A stretch of 64,000 bases of DNA, taken from the NCBI RefSeq assembly GCF_963583255.1, contig NC_084817.1, forward strand, positions 8,934,121 to 8,998,120, in the 5' to 3' direction. This document shows, piece after piece, positions 20,046 through 31,271 of the stretch (position 1 is its first letter; each line of letters starts with the position of its first letter). The position numbers and the translations under genes were made by a program. This DNA comes from Pyrus communis. Taxonomy: Eukaryota > Streptophyta > Magnoliopsida > Rosales > Rosaceae. The notes beneath the pieces are model-generated. The model made no database searches, was not told where the DNA came from, and was given only the letters and a program-made list of their open reading frames with translations.

Positions 20046-21556
20046 ATGACGGTGGAGCTGATGAACTTCCCGAAGATGGAGGATCAGAAGGCCATCCAGG
20101 AAGCCGCATCGCAAGGATTGCAGAGCATGGAGCACCTGATCCGGTTCCTCTCCCACCAGCAGCAACACCCAAACAACCAATCGGCCCGCCTGGACTGTAC
20201 GGACATCACCGATCACACCGTCTCCAAGTTCAAAAAGGTCATCTCCCTCCTCAATCGGACCGGCCATGCCCGGTTCCGACGCGGTCCGGCTCAACCGGTT
20301 CAGCCCGTCCACTTCTCTTCTTCTCACCCCCCACCTTCACAAACACTGAGCTTAGCTCCGGCTCTAAATCTTTCTCCGACTCTAAATCTTACTCCGACTC
20401 CGGCGCCGGTTCCGGTAACTGCTCCTGGGGTTGTTCAGCAGGCTTTGATCGAGTCGAGTTTCGGCCAATCGCAGCCGCACAGCATGACGCTCGACTTCAC
20501 GAGGCCTAATGCCTTCGCCTCGAACCCAAAGAGCGCGGAGATTGAATTCGCAAAGGATAACTTCAGCGTCTCGTCAGGCTCGTCGTTCATGTCGTCGGCA
20601 ATCACCGGAGATGGCAGCGTTTCGAACGGGAAGCTGGGATCGTCGATCTTCTTGGCTCCCGCTCCGGCCGTGTCCGGCGCGAAGCCTCCTCTCTCAACGG
20701 CGCCGTTTAAGAAGAGGTGTCACGAGCACGACCACTCCGACGACACGTCGTGCAAGGTTTCCGCCTCAGGATCTGCTTCCGGTTCCGGCAAGTGCCATTG
20801 CTCCAAGAGAAGGTAAGCGTTATTCATTATCCGCGCATTTTAGTTTAAACTTCCTCTCCCCAGCTAAAATACGCACCTCGTATCCGAGGAAACGAGTTGA
20901 CTCGGGCGATTCAACTCGGTTTTACTTGATGGACCCGATCGTTGTCGGGTCAACGGGTTAGGTTGCTGGGCCATTAATGGATGTAGCACCCTTTGACGCT
21001 GACACGATAAGATGCGCCTGGCGTATATTAGAAATTCAACCTTGGAACAGTAATAAGTTTCGTTTTTCTCCGCGCGTGGGGAAAGACTTTTTTTATTATT
21101 TAATTTTGACCAACGACTAAAACTAAAATAAATAACTAATTATTGTTTTTATTTTCTTGTAATTCAGGAAAAATCGGGTGAAGAAAACGATTCGCGTGCC
21201 GGCGATTAGTTCAAAAATCGCCGATATTCCACCGGACGAGTACTCCTGGAGAAAGTACGGTCAGAAGCCGATCAAGGGCTCGCCTTACCCAAGGTACTGA
21301 ATTTAAACATCAGCCGTTGATTTGTCATGAAATGAAAAGTGTGGGTGTATGATATGATCGGACGGTGAGAATTGAACCTGATGTTAGATGGGTTTTGTTT
21401 GTCAGGGGATATTACAAGTGCAGTACGGTGAGGGGGTGCCCGGCGAGGAAACACGTGGAGCGGGCTCCGGATGATCCGGCGATGCTGATCGTAACGTACG
21501 AAGGGGAGCACCGTCACGCGCCGGAGAGCGTGGGGTTGGTGTTTGAGTCAACGTGA
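20046..21556 (+). CDS. WRKY11: WRKY transcription factor, group IId (WRKY11/WRKY17 type)
   Basis: Three exons, 20046-20812, 21168-21293 and 21406-21556, splice at GT..AG sites into 347 residues. In order: an N-terminal region [14 protein letters not shown] (1-14); the calmodulin-binding type C-motif [19 protein letters not shown] (about 59-77); a Ser/Pro-rich linker; [13 protein letters not shown]; the plant zinc-cluster domain around KKRCHEHDH and KCHCSKRR (about 222-256); then the WRKY domain with WRKYGQK at 283-289 and zinc ligands C303, C309, H333 and H335 (C-X5-C-X23-H-X-H). The second intron splits the PR|GYYKC codon, the conserved WRKY-domain position. Family members bind W-boxes in the nucleus and tune basal defence. 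The tail after HRH is short (12 residues), otherwise nothing is broken. Assignment to WRKY11 rather than WRKY17 rests mainly on gene order with the neighbouring EXO70G gene. Confidence 0.95.
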
Positions 21557-21661
21557 GTGAAAGTGGGTAGAAAGAGAAGGAAAGTGGGTAGAAAGAGGGG
21601 ATTTGTCACAGCAGTTGAGAGGAAGGTGGTGGAACTGGAATGGATGTAACTACTTTTTATT

Positions 21662-21685
21662 TATATATATATATATATATATATA
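21662..21685. repeat. (TA)n microsatellite in the WRKY 3' region
   Basis: About 12 TA dinucleotides starting roughly 105 bases after the stop codon, probably in or just beyond the 3'UTR. Confidence 0.85.
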
Positions 21686-22949
21686 AATCGTGTAGTTTAA
21701 TCAAATGGATAATGGGAAAATATTGAGGGCGGAATCAATCTGTCCTAGCGGTGTTTAATTTAATTAATTATACTTATTTCCAAATTATTTAGTTATTTTT
21801 ATTTTATTGCATTTGGTGGGAATATTATTTATTTTATCTTAATTTATGATTAGTTTACGGGTAATGAAAGTCAAAAAAATAGATCCGTGATCAGGGAGGG
21901 AATCATGATGACTTAATCGAATGGAGGACAGTTGGTGGAATATTAAGACTAAAGCTATGTGTATTAAAATTGTGTTAGAAGTCAAAAGCTCCCCTACCGT
22001 CCAATGAAATTATATAATTGTGTGGGTGTTAGGCACGAAGGCACTAAACCTTCGGATCATATTGAAGTATGATTTATTCCTTGATGTTCCACCGTTTGAA
22101 ATCATCGTTTTCTTTTCTTTAATTGAGTTAGGATACATTGACGACTACACTGTTGCATAGTGTTATTAGTGTAAGTATAATGGATCGGTTTTTGCGCCTC
22201 TGACGACTTGTCTGGTCAATTTGATTTGAGCGATTTTATGTTAGTTATTTAGAGTTGAACACAAAATTTTAGCATTTCAAGTCATACTTGGAAAAGTCAT
22301 TAAACTCAGCGAGGAGGCAATGACTTTTCTTTGTGAAACGTGGTAAAGTGGTTTGGTTTGGTTCGATTTCATTAATTTCTCTTTGGGAAATATCAACCTA
22401 AACCATTTAATTGTTGTGATTGGTTGATTTTTTTTTTTTTTTTTTGGCGTTTTATTCAATATTTGTCTACCCTGTCTATTTTCGTTGATGATGGTTCAGC
22501 AAAAGTTGAAACTTGTTAATGAAGCTGGGCTATACTCATGCTGGAAAATGAGCTGGACCACAGTGCTATACCAAATGGATGAAGATTAAGAAATATCTTG
22601 GGCGTATGGACTTAATCTAAATTAACATCAAATGTATCTTCTCACAATAGTGCATAAGGAAAGTTTGTAAGGAAGGTTAAAAGGTGCGAATAACTTTGAA
22701 AATTGCAAGTGGTGGGTTGCCCATGACAAATAGGCATTCATCTTCGACTGGTCGACCCACTATGTCTCATATTTAAACATTACCTCCCTCTATGTGGTAT
22801 AGATTAGATAATAATAATAATAACACTTGTAGTGAAAATAAAAAAAAACTTAAAAATTAGTGCGAAATGTTGAAAAATAAAATATGAAACAGAGAGAGAT
22901 GAGATAAAGTGGAAAAGAAATCAGAGTATTTAACTATTTATTCTTCTCA
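21686..22949. other. WRKY 3' region and intergenic DNA
   Basis: The 3'UTR of WRKY probably ends in the first few hundred bases. No polyadenylation site can be chosen with confidence. Otherwise the stretch is AT-rich with no supported gene. Confidence 0.5.
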
Positions 22950-25690
22950 TTATATATATCCCTGAAGTGAGCATCTAGATAATAAATACTATTTACAACA
23001 CTTTCCCTTGGATGTCACCAATCAATGATACTTGTCTCGATAAAGCTTTGCGTGGAAAACCCAGTGGGACAAAACCTAACCAAAGGAGGAAAAAAAAAAA
23101 ATCTGGCACCACAATAATGAAACATTGATATGATGTTGCTAGGAAAAACTTAGTGGGATAAAAACCTAGTCAAAGGAAAAAGAGCACATTGTGCTTTTGT
23201 CCGTTGTAGGCTTGTAGCACATTGTCAAAAACTCCCTCTTATGCATAACTATGCTAGATTAGTGACTCACCCTAATTATAGTAAGTCTTGATTTGACTAG
23301 TCATCATTGTTAAGTTACGAAGTAATGTGACTTCAATCTTCAAGAAATTTAACTTGAGTAAAACTTGATCCTAGAAAGTGCGGAAGTTTACTGAGAGTTG
23401 ACAATAGCTTTTTGTATTTAAATGTACAAGCTGAAAAAGAGTACTTTACTATATTTCATGCGAATATAACCATGTATACAAAATAGCTGCATAGGGGCTT
23501 CCAACAGTACTATGGTTCTGTAAACTTTTTCAGAAGTATGTTAACAATATAACTTTGGTTCGAAGGTAACAAGAGTACTCATTGAGGCAATTTATACTAA
23601 ATTTATCTAGAATACAATGTATTGGTATCGAGTACCTACTTTGAGCTTTATGCTCTTAAATGAAAATCTTTGAAGAAGAGTTTCATGGCATTCTTAATTC
23701 ATTAAGAAATTACTTTGAGAGATATACAAACTTAAAATCTCAAGTAGTATGCAGTCTTCACATGCCACAAGTCTCATGTTTAACATAACACTATACTTAC
23801 AGAAATGCAATTGCCACTACAATAGGAGACTATGTTTCTACAACCGAAAAAAAAAAAAAAAAAAAAAAACCTTATGCCATACAGTGCCATTCAGTGATTT
23901 TAATTCACTTCATTAAATACACCCAAGGATACTTTTGGGGTTTAAACTATAGGTTTACTTATTTCATATTTTTCATTGCCTCTCAAAAACGGAATTTGCC
24001 TTTTTCCAATTTGGTGCTTTTATAATTTGTCGACTTAATTGGAAAACATGGCCTAATAGTCCTTGATGATATGAATAGCTACTATAAAATTAAATCCATC
24101 ATCAATTCATGATCCAACATTTCTTGTTTGTATGTGCATGCTTAATTTATAAGTATCTTGATTGCTTGGATATCAGTGCCTCTTTGAGCTTCCATTGTCA
24201 CTTATAGGACAAACATCTCGAGATTAATTACTTAGAGAATTGTATCATAACCTTTTATGGAGAGTTACTTAAATTGCGCTTGAACTATATAAATCTCCAC
24301 TTCGGGGAAGTTCAAAATTTAGAACCTATCTATATGTCTATCATGCTTCTGGCATGCAACAAATTATTTACATCAATTATGAAACAAGAGAGGATGTATC
24401 AACACTAATTCACAAAGTTATAGAAAACTGTCATTTCTCTTCTAATGGTAAAATTGTCTCATCAAAGTGATAGTCTGCAACATTGCGGCAGATATGAACC
24501 CAACTAAAAACAAACCGATTTGAATCCCAATTGTGAGGGATGAACCATCTTTGTAACATAATTTCTTGTTGGTTGTAAAATTAACCTCAACCAAAATGAT
24601 CATGATGATGCATGTGATCAAGATACAGGTCTCAAGCAGAAATCAGCAATGAATAAAATTACTAAAAATTTTGGTAAGCCATGAGAGTGTGTGCTCAAAA
24701 CTAATCTCAAGTGACATGAAATAATCTCAAAATATGGGAATTTTGCTTGTAATAACAAGTGAATAATATAACGACCATCTTGTAATACATCTAGTCATTG
24801 GTCAAACAATCCACGACTAGATGTTGATAAAACTCACTAATATGTTGTTAAATTCTCAAGAGAAGTACGGGGATCCAAGGTCAATTTTGACTTAGATGGT
24901 ATGAGGACTAATTTTTCGTGTGAGTAATCCTTGCAAGGACATGTACATGCACTATGTTAAGGCCTCAAAATATGTCCAGACGATTTTGTAATAACCGTAT
25001 ACTCAATGCCATGCATATAAATAAATTAAGCCGCCAAAAATTAGTTTGGTTTTTATGCAGAAATCGAGAGACTTCAGGCCCCCAAATATTCAGAATAAAA
25101 GAACTCCATGTTCTGATTCAATAAGAAACTTTTGGTTCTGATTTTATTATTTTTCATTTCAAATGTGCAATTTCACTCCTAATCACGAGACAACATAGTT
25201 TTTATCATTGTCGGGAAAAAAAAACCTCAAGGTAGGTTGATCCACCATGTCCAACATATTCATATTCCTATTTAAGTTATAGATGCAATTAGTTACAAGC
25301 TCTATCAACTGCATGCCACCCACCCATCATTGAGTTTAGAAATAAGGATTCAATGGATTGAAGTCCGGTATTTTACGATGAGAGTTAAAAGGACTACATG
25401 TCCTTATTCTCTTAAAAAAAAACTCATTATTGGTGCAATCGTCCTAATTTAGTTAGGAATGTGGTTGTATGAATCCCTATGAGATTCTACACTGTCTTTT
25501 AAATTGTGTCTTATTTGTAATGTATTACTTGAAGAGCAAGAATTCTTCTTTCTTTACTACTATAACTAAAGGCACAATGGAGTGAGATAACATACACCCC
25601 AAAATTCATAAATTCTCTCTTCTTTGTCTTGCCACCCTACCCTCTCTCTCCTTTTATAATTCTTCAGTTAAATAGGCCTAGAACATGTTA
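22950..25690. other. Decayed LTR-retrotransposon-like non-coding DNA
   Basis: Near the left edge TTTACAACACTTTCCCTTGG is followed by repeated phrases AAAACCCAGTGGGACAAAACC and AAACTTAGTGGGATAAAAACC. Near the right edge is AACATGTTATCAACACGCTC. I recall such phrases from long-LTR plant retrotransposons, but no gag or pol frame, clear LTR pair or TSD is seen. No host gene is supported in this 2.7 kb. The call is from memory of the phrases and is weak. Confidence 0.35.
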
Positions 25691-25876
25691 TCAACACGCT
25701 CTTACTGTCGCTAACGAACTGAAGGTTTGTGGAGGAGGTTCGTTTACAACTAGCACTCAAAGGCTTTCTTTTGTTTCCATCAAATCAAGTTTTTCTAAAA
25801 CATGGAATTGATATTTTATAAGCCCCTGATAGTATGAAAACATTCACTATGATGCATGAACCTCCAAATTATTTAT

Positions 25877-27198
25877 ATTTTATCACAAATGGTCCCTGAA
25901 TTGACCCTCACCGTCTAGATGATCCCTGAAATTGAAAATCAATCAATGTAGTCCTTGAAATAGGTGTCGCAAATCAATGAGGTCATTCCATCACAATTCT
26001 GTTAAAAAATCTGTTAAGTGCTGATGTGGCACATAAATGGGTCCCATAAGTCATTTTTTCTCACAAATGGTCCTTGAAATTGACCTATGACATCAAAATG
26101 GTCCTTGAAATTGAATCACAGCATCAAAATGGTCCTTGAAATTGAAAATTGATCAATGTAGTCTCGCAAGTAAGTGTCTCAAATCAATGTAGTCATTCCG
26201 TCACAATTCTGTCAAAAATTCTATTATGTGTTGATATGACACATAAATTGGTCTCACAAGTCTAATTAAATTATAACAAAAAATTACAATTAGGCTTAAA
26301 TTAATTTAATACTAATTGTTAATAAAAAAAATTGTCAGCCCAAAAACCCAGTCCTGCAATCACCTCCGATCTCAGTCCACATTTCTATGCCTTATTGACT
26401 ATTTATTCTCGAAACAAAATCTCAATACACCCATCTTTACACATTTTGACACACTTCACTGAATTGAACCTGGATTAAGAACACCTTTGGTGATGACTTG
26501 GCCCATTGGCAATGACTTTTGAGACATCATCGTTACCATTTAGGCGATTAACATCCTCACAACCTTAATCTTGGAGAGCTTGTTCGGCGTTTCCCTGGTG
26601 GTTTGGTGATGCAAAGAATGATGAAGTCTGCCTCGAGAGGTTATAACCGAGGTGTGAGCATTGTTGGTTGAAAACTATTTCAACACCCCTTCTTAGGCCT
26701 TGGTTAAGCCTTGTGCCTTTGAGAATTTATGGAAGAGATCTCTCTTCGGAGTAGGCCCTACTATAAGAAAAAAAAATTTCACTGTGCAAAAACGTATTTA
26801 GACAATTTTTTTAATTAATTATTTAACCCACATTAGTACATAACAAATTCTTTTACAAAATTGTGGTGGAATGATTATATTAATTTGCGACACTTATTTT
26901 CAAAGAGTACATTGATTGATTTTTAATTTCAGGTACCATATTGATGGTGTGGGTCAATTTCAGAGACCATTTTGATGATGTGGATCAATTGCAGGGATCA
27001 TTTGTGATAAAAACCCATAAATCTTGTGGGGCCCATTTATATGCCACATTAGCACTTAACAAAATTTTTAATAGAATTGTGACAGAATGACGACATTAAT
27101 TTGCTACATCTATTTTCAGGGACTTTGATTAATTTTTAATTCCAGGGACCATTTTAATGGTGATGGTTAATTTCAATGACAATTTGTGATAAAAACCC
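25877..27198. mobile_element. Long-TIR Mutator-like element (1.3 kb), TSD not resolved
   Basis: The left arm (TTTATCACAAATGGTCCCTG..., to about 26270) is repeated in inverted orientation in the right arm (about 26870-27198, ...GACAATTTGTGATAAAAACCC). Shared phrases include AATCAATGTAGTC and GGGTCCCATAAG/CTTGTGGGGCCCA. Each arm also holds internal direct repeats (ATCAAAATGGTCCTTGAAATTGA three times on the left). The middle (26340-26800) is distinct non-coding DNA, possibly captured. The terminal bases are uncertain by a few positions and I could not find matching 9-bp flanks. Confidence 0.65.
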
Positions 27199-27350
27199 TA
27201 TTCAAAATATATAGCTTGTCCATGCACAAGCAATTAATATGTTCATATTTTGAATATGCAAATTGTGTTATATTTTGCTACATTGCTATGTTGAATTGTG
27301 TGAGTCAAAGAAAAACAAGAAAATAGAAGCAACAACTAGGGTTTTGAAAA

Positions 27351-27503
27351 GAGAGTTCTAACGAAAAGCCCACGGTACTGTTCACTTTAACGAAAAACCA
27401 TATTTTTACACTAAAAAATCAATCGTGGTACTATTCATTTTACCCTTTATTTTGTCCTTATCATTAAAACTCAAAGTTTTCAAGCCCTTTTTATTCGTTT
27501 TCC
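27351..27503. mobile_element. 154-bp MITE (GAGTTTTAACGAAA family), copy 1
   Basis: This block and 39997-40150 are the same length and share CGGTACTGTTCACTTT, ACGAAAA, ATTTTTAC and CTCAAAGTTTTCAAGCC to the final TTTTCC. The flanks form the direct repeat TTTTGAAAA (27342-27350 and 27505-27513). It is non-coding. Confidence 0.65.
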
Positions 27504-27513
27504 TTTTTGAAAA

Positions 27514-30013
27514 CCCTAACCGAAAAAAATCAAAATAAAAGTAAAAAACGTGGCTCAGCTACGGCATGAAGCCGCTCATTGAGCCGAGCCGAGCCTGCAG
27601 TTATGGCTCCTGCCTTAAGACACCGTTTGGTGTCTGATCTGGAGCTCCAGTTTTTGGTCTTACCAAGCTCACTGAGCCCAAGTCCAATTTTTCTTTGGGC
27701 TTCTTCTCACTGCCAGGCCTGCAGCCTCTCCCCTCGAATTTGCACTATTTCCGAAAAAACATTATATAACAACCAACGAAAGGCTTTAAGATGCTGAGCT
27801 TTCTCAGATTTTTGCAGCAAACAAGGACCGCAATTAGTTGTCAATATCTTGGATTCAACCGCCATATTTTAGTTGGCCCAATTTCCAATTCCTCGCTGTG
27901 ATCCCGGCAGCAAAATACTACAAAGGAGAAATTATACAAGAAAATTGTTTAAGTTATAGTCACAAACACATTGTTGAAACTAACAAACATTCAGTAACGA
28001 GTTGTGACTAATATACATTTAGTTACAATAAACTTTCACGATGTGACTAAATTGCCACTTTCTTGGTAGTGACTTCTTCAAGGAGGTGCCAACGACACTT
28101 CCAACGATCAATGTAGCGCAAGAGATCAGAAACTCTACGAGTGTTCGAGTTTGATATTCGGAATTGGGATTGCTTGTTCTGCGGAATCTCCCACTGACCG
28201 AAAGGATATCAGTGGTGTTGCATCTGAATTGCACTCCATTAGGGACAACCTTCCTGCATAAAAAGCTTTCTATATACGTTCTGCATGTTCTTGTTGCTAC
28301 TATACAAAGTGAGGAAATTTGTAAGTAAAAAGTAATCACCAATGTGATGTTGGTCTGTTGGTTTTTGAACAGATGTGCTGCATCAAACCATGATTTGCAG
28401 CAAATTGCAATCTGATAAAAATTTCTAACAAATATGCATCAAAATCAAGCATTAGAACTCGATGCCTCGTTGAGTTGTCGACTTTTGCAGGAGATCCACA
28501 ATCCCACAAAGATCACAACCGTTTCTGATATAGCAGGAGTTACATTTTGGTATCTTTGTAAAGGTTTGTAGTTGGGTGTCAATAGAAGAATTCATAACGT
28601 ACATTTCAATCAGGAGAAATTCTTATGTCCGCTGTCTGGACCGCTTCAACCATATAGCCTAGACACAAAAAATCACACATGCTCCATCTCTGATTTTCAC
28701 CCTCCCCCCAAAAAAGAAACCCACTATGTGATTCTACCCTCCTCTCTTTTTTTCGTAGTCCGGGTTTCGGATAGAAGAATTTCTCTCTCTTAAGGGTGTT
28801 TAGATCAATTAGGTGTCGAAGTTAATACTTAATATCCATTGGAAATCACTCTACTTGTATTTTGAAATGTTACTGTATCGTTTTAATTCATGATGCAAAA
28901 TCATGTGTTTTAATATTATATTATTAATTTGAAACGTCACGGTGTCATTCAGAGTATAAGAAAGCGTTTCTCATTTTAACGTGACTACAGAATGTGGAAG
29001 AAAGTGGGGTCAGAACTCTGTTGCCAGCTAGCTATTCATATGGGGTCTACCTGGTTGTGCATATGTAGGGTGTATTTTCATATGAGCTTGAGCTTAGTAA
29101 TTTTAATACTTTAAATTGCAGCAAATCTTATTAACTGAGAAATAATATAGTCTTAGCTGGTTTTGACTTTTGTTGCACAAGCAAGAAAAAGCATAAAAAT
29201 GAGACGGTGCAATTATATGGTTTAGTGAGTTGGCCAGCTAACACATCTGAAATTTCATTAGCAACTTGGCAAGCATAAAATGGAGGGTACAATTTCTTTA
29301 TATTCTGTTATTTTTTGCACTTACTAAAAGAGTGTTAAAGTTACTATACGTTTTCAGATGAGAAGATAGCAATATTTATAGGTGAGCAATGCAATTCACA
29401 TGCATTATATTAATTAATCACGTCTTGTTAAGAAAAAACAATCAAACGAGAATCATTACACAAATAAATCTTGCATGAATTTGTGATTAAGTAGACATAT
29501 TCTAACAAACGTAGTGAACAAATTTTCATGTACTAAGAAATTAAAAAAAGTTGATAAAAAGTAGAATATTCTTCATGTCTTTTCACCGTGGTGCACTTTT
29601 CTTAGGTTCTCTCATTTATTAATTTATATTTACCATTTATGTGGTGTGGAGGTTGGGTTAAAAGTAACCATCCAACGTTAAAACTTATTAAAAAATGGTC
29701 ATTTGAAAGTTTCAAAGAGTGGCTTTCCCAAAAAAAAAGTTTCAAAGATTGTGACTCCATGAAAAAACAACACATAACTTGCACCAAAAGAAAAAGAAAA
29801 ATAAAAGAAGAAAACAATACAAAAGAATACTAGTCATATTTAGGGAAAGTTTGGACAAATTTCCCAATTTTCAACTTCTCTTACCCACCCATATCAAACT
29901 AATTTATTCATTTTTATTATTACATTTATTTTTTTTTAATTTTATAAAAATACTATCAGACACTGCTTGGTCACATACATGTAAGAAATTATTTTCCTTT
30001 ACATTAAATTTTA
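27514..30013. other. Intergenic DNA without a supported gene
   Basis: Only short open frames are present. The longest, 107 codons on the minus strand (28342-28019), has no recognised domain. A GC-richer patch at 27550-27760 may be a remnant of a host gene or element, but no protein family is recognisable. The rest is AT-rich. Confidence 0.5.
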
Positions 30014-30022
30014 GTCTCACAC

Positions 30023-30284
30023 GCTGTGGTGGAAGGAATTATACATGACGTATGGTGTTTTGCTCAATGCCTCGAATCAATGAAATTCTTGTTTGTGCTT
30101 AGAGATGGAAATCGTGTTGCTGATGCCGTTGCATCTTTTTTTTTCGGGAACATGGTGGTTGTTTGGAATGATATTGTATTGGTTCAAAATTTATGTTTAA
30201 TATTCTAGCTGCGGATGTATAGACATTTCAATTATAATCTAATAAAATCTACTCTTTGACAAAAAAAAAAAAAAAAAAAAAATT
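30023..30284 (+). mobile_element. 5'-truncated LINE with poly(A) tail
   Basis: The 262-bp insert is flanked by GTCTCACAC (30014-30022 and 30285-30293). It ends in AATAAAATCTACTCTTTGAC and a run of about 22 A. The frame ending at 30208 reads FLFVLRDGNRVADAVASFF, resembling the end of an RNase H-like domain in plant non-LTR retrotransposons (FVxRxGNxVADxLA). Only the last part of the polyprotein was inserted, typical of 5' truncation. Confidence 0.8.
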
Positions 30285-30293
30285 GTCTCACAC

Positions 30294-31271
30294 ATAAACC
30301 AAAGTAAAAATTCAAAAATACAAAATAAAAGACGAACTTATTAATATTTTTTTGAACAAACGGTATTATCTACAACTAACTTATTAAGATTACAAATTTT
30401 TTTTTTTCAAACACGTGTTATACTGCAATTTATCTTAATCGAGTATTTTCCATGGCATCATATTTCATAATTTCTTCATGCCCTACCCAACCCGCCAACT
30501 TCCTAATAAATCAAAATTGAATGATTTCTTAGATCATATTGATTTTTAGCTTTTGGAAGAGTTGACGCAGTTGGATTCAATTTGCGAGCGCAAGGTGAGT
30601 TTTCAACGTTCATAGAGTGGAGTGGAAGAAAATAGGAGGAGCCTGAAAGTTAAGGACTTTAGGCAAACCAAAAAACTAAACAAAAACAAAAAACAAAAAT
30701 TGGAGTTTTTGCAGAGGAGAGAGAGAAGGGTTTCCCGTTTCGCCTTACTGTCATGCACTTTGTCACCACTCTCGTCGGACATTGCGATTTACAGAACTCT
30801 GCAAAAAGTGGTCTCTCCCTCTCTGTCACTACATTCCTGATTAGGGTTTCTCTGAGACCCGGGTTCAGAATCCGATTCGACTCGTCCGTGTGAACTGGAT
30901 CTCTCGCCGACTTCAAGTGAGTAAACCTTCTTATTCGTTCCTTGTATTTCTTAACCCTCAAGAAAATCTGGGTTTGCTTTGCTTTTGCTTTTGTGGGTTC
31001 AGTGAGATTTCTCTGTTCTTTCTTAGCTTCTGGGTTCCGATTGGTGAGGACCCAGATGAGATTTTTCGATAATTTCTAGAGAAAATTTCACTTTATCAAA
31101 GGAATATAAGAAAAGCCCAATTTTTGCTTTTTTTTTTTTTTTGAATTTTGAATTTTTGCATTTAGCTGCTTAAAGTTGTTATATTCCTTTGGCTCCCAGT
31201 TTGTGTGAGACGTGTAGTTTTGCAGCTTTTGATTTTTGGGGTTTTTTTTGTTGTTTGATATTAGGATTTGA
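30294..31271 (+). promoter_or_regulatory. Promoter and 5' leader (with intron) of EXO70G
   Basis: A leader intron is likely at 30917-31264: donor CTTCAA|GTGAGTAAAC, T-rich body, acceptor GATATTAG|G seven bases before the ATG. The exon upstream of the donor (about 30700-30916) contains AGGGTTTCTCTGAGACC, typical of plant leaders. No convincing TATA box is seen. Leader introns close to the ATG are common in plants and often raise expression. Confidence 0.5.

Noticed and set aside
28019..28342. 107-codon minus-strand frame as a small gene
   Set aside because: No family recognised, no splice structure or regulatory context; left as unexplained intergenic DNA.
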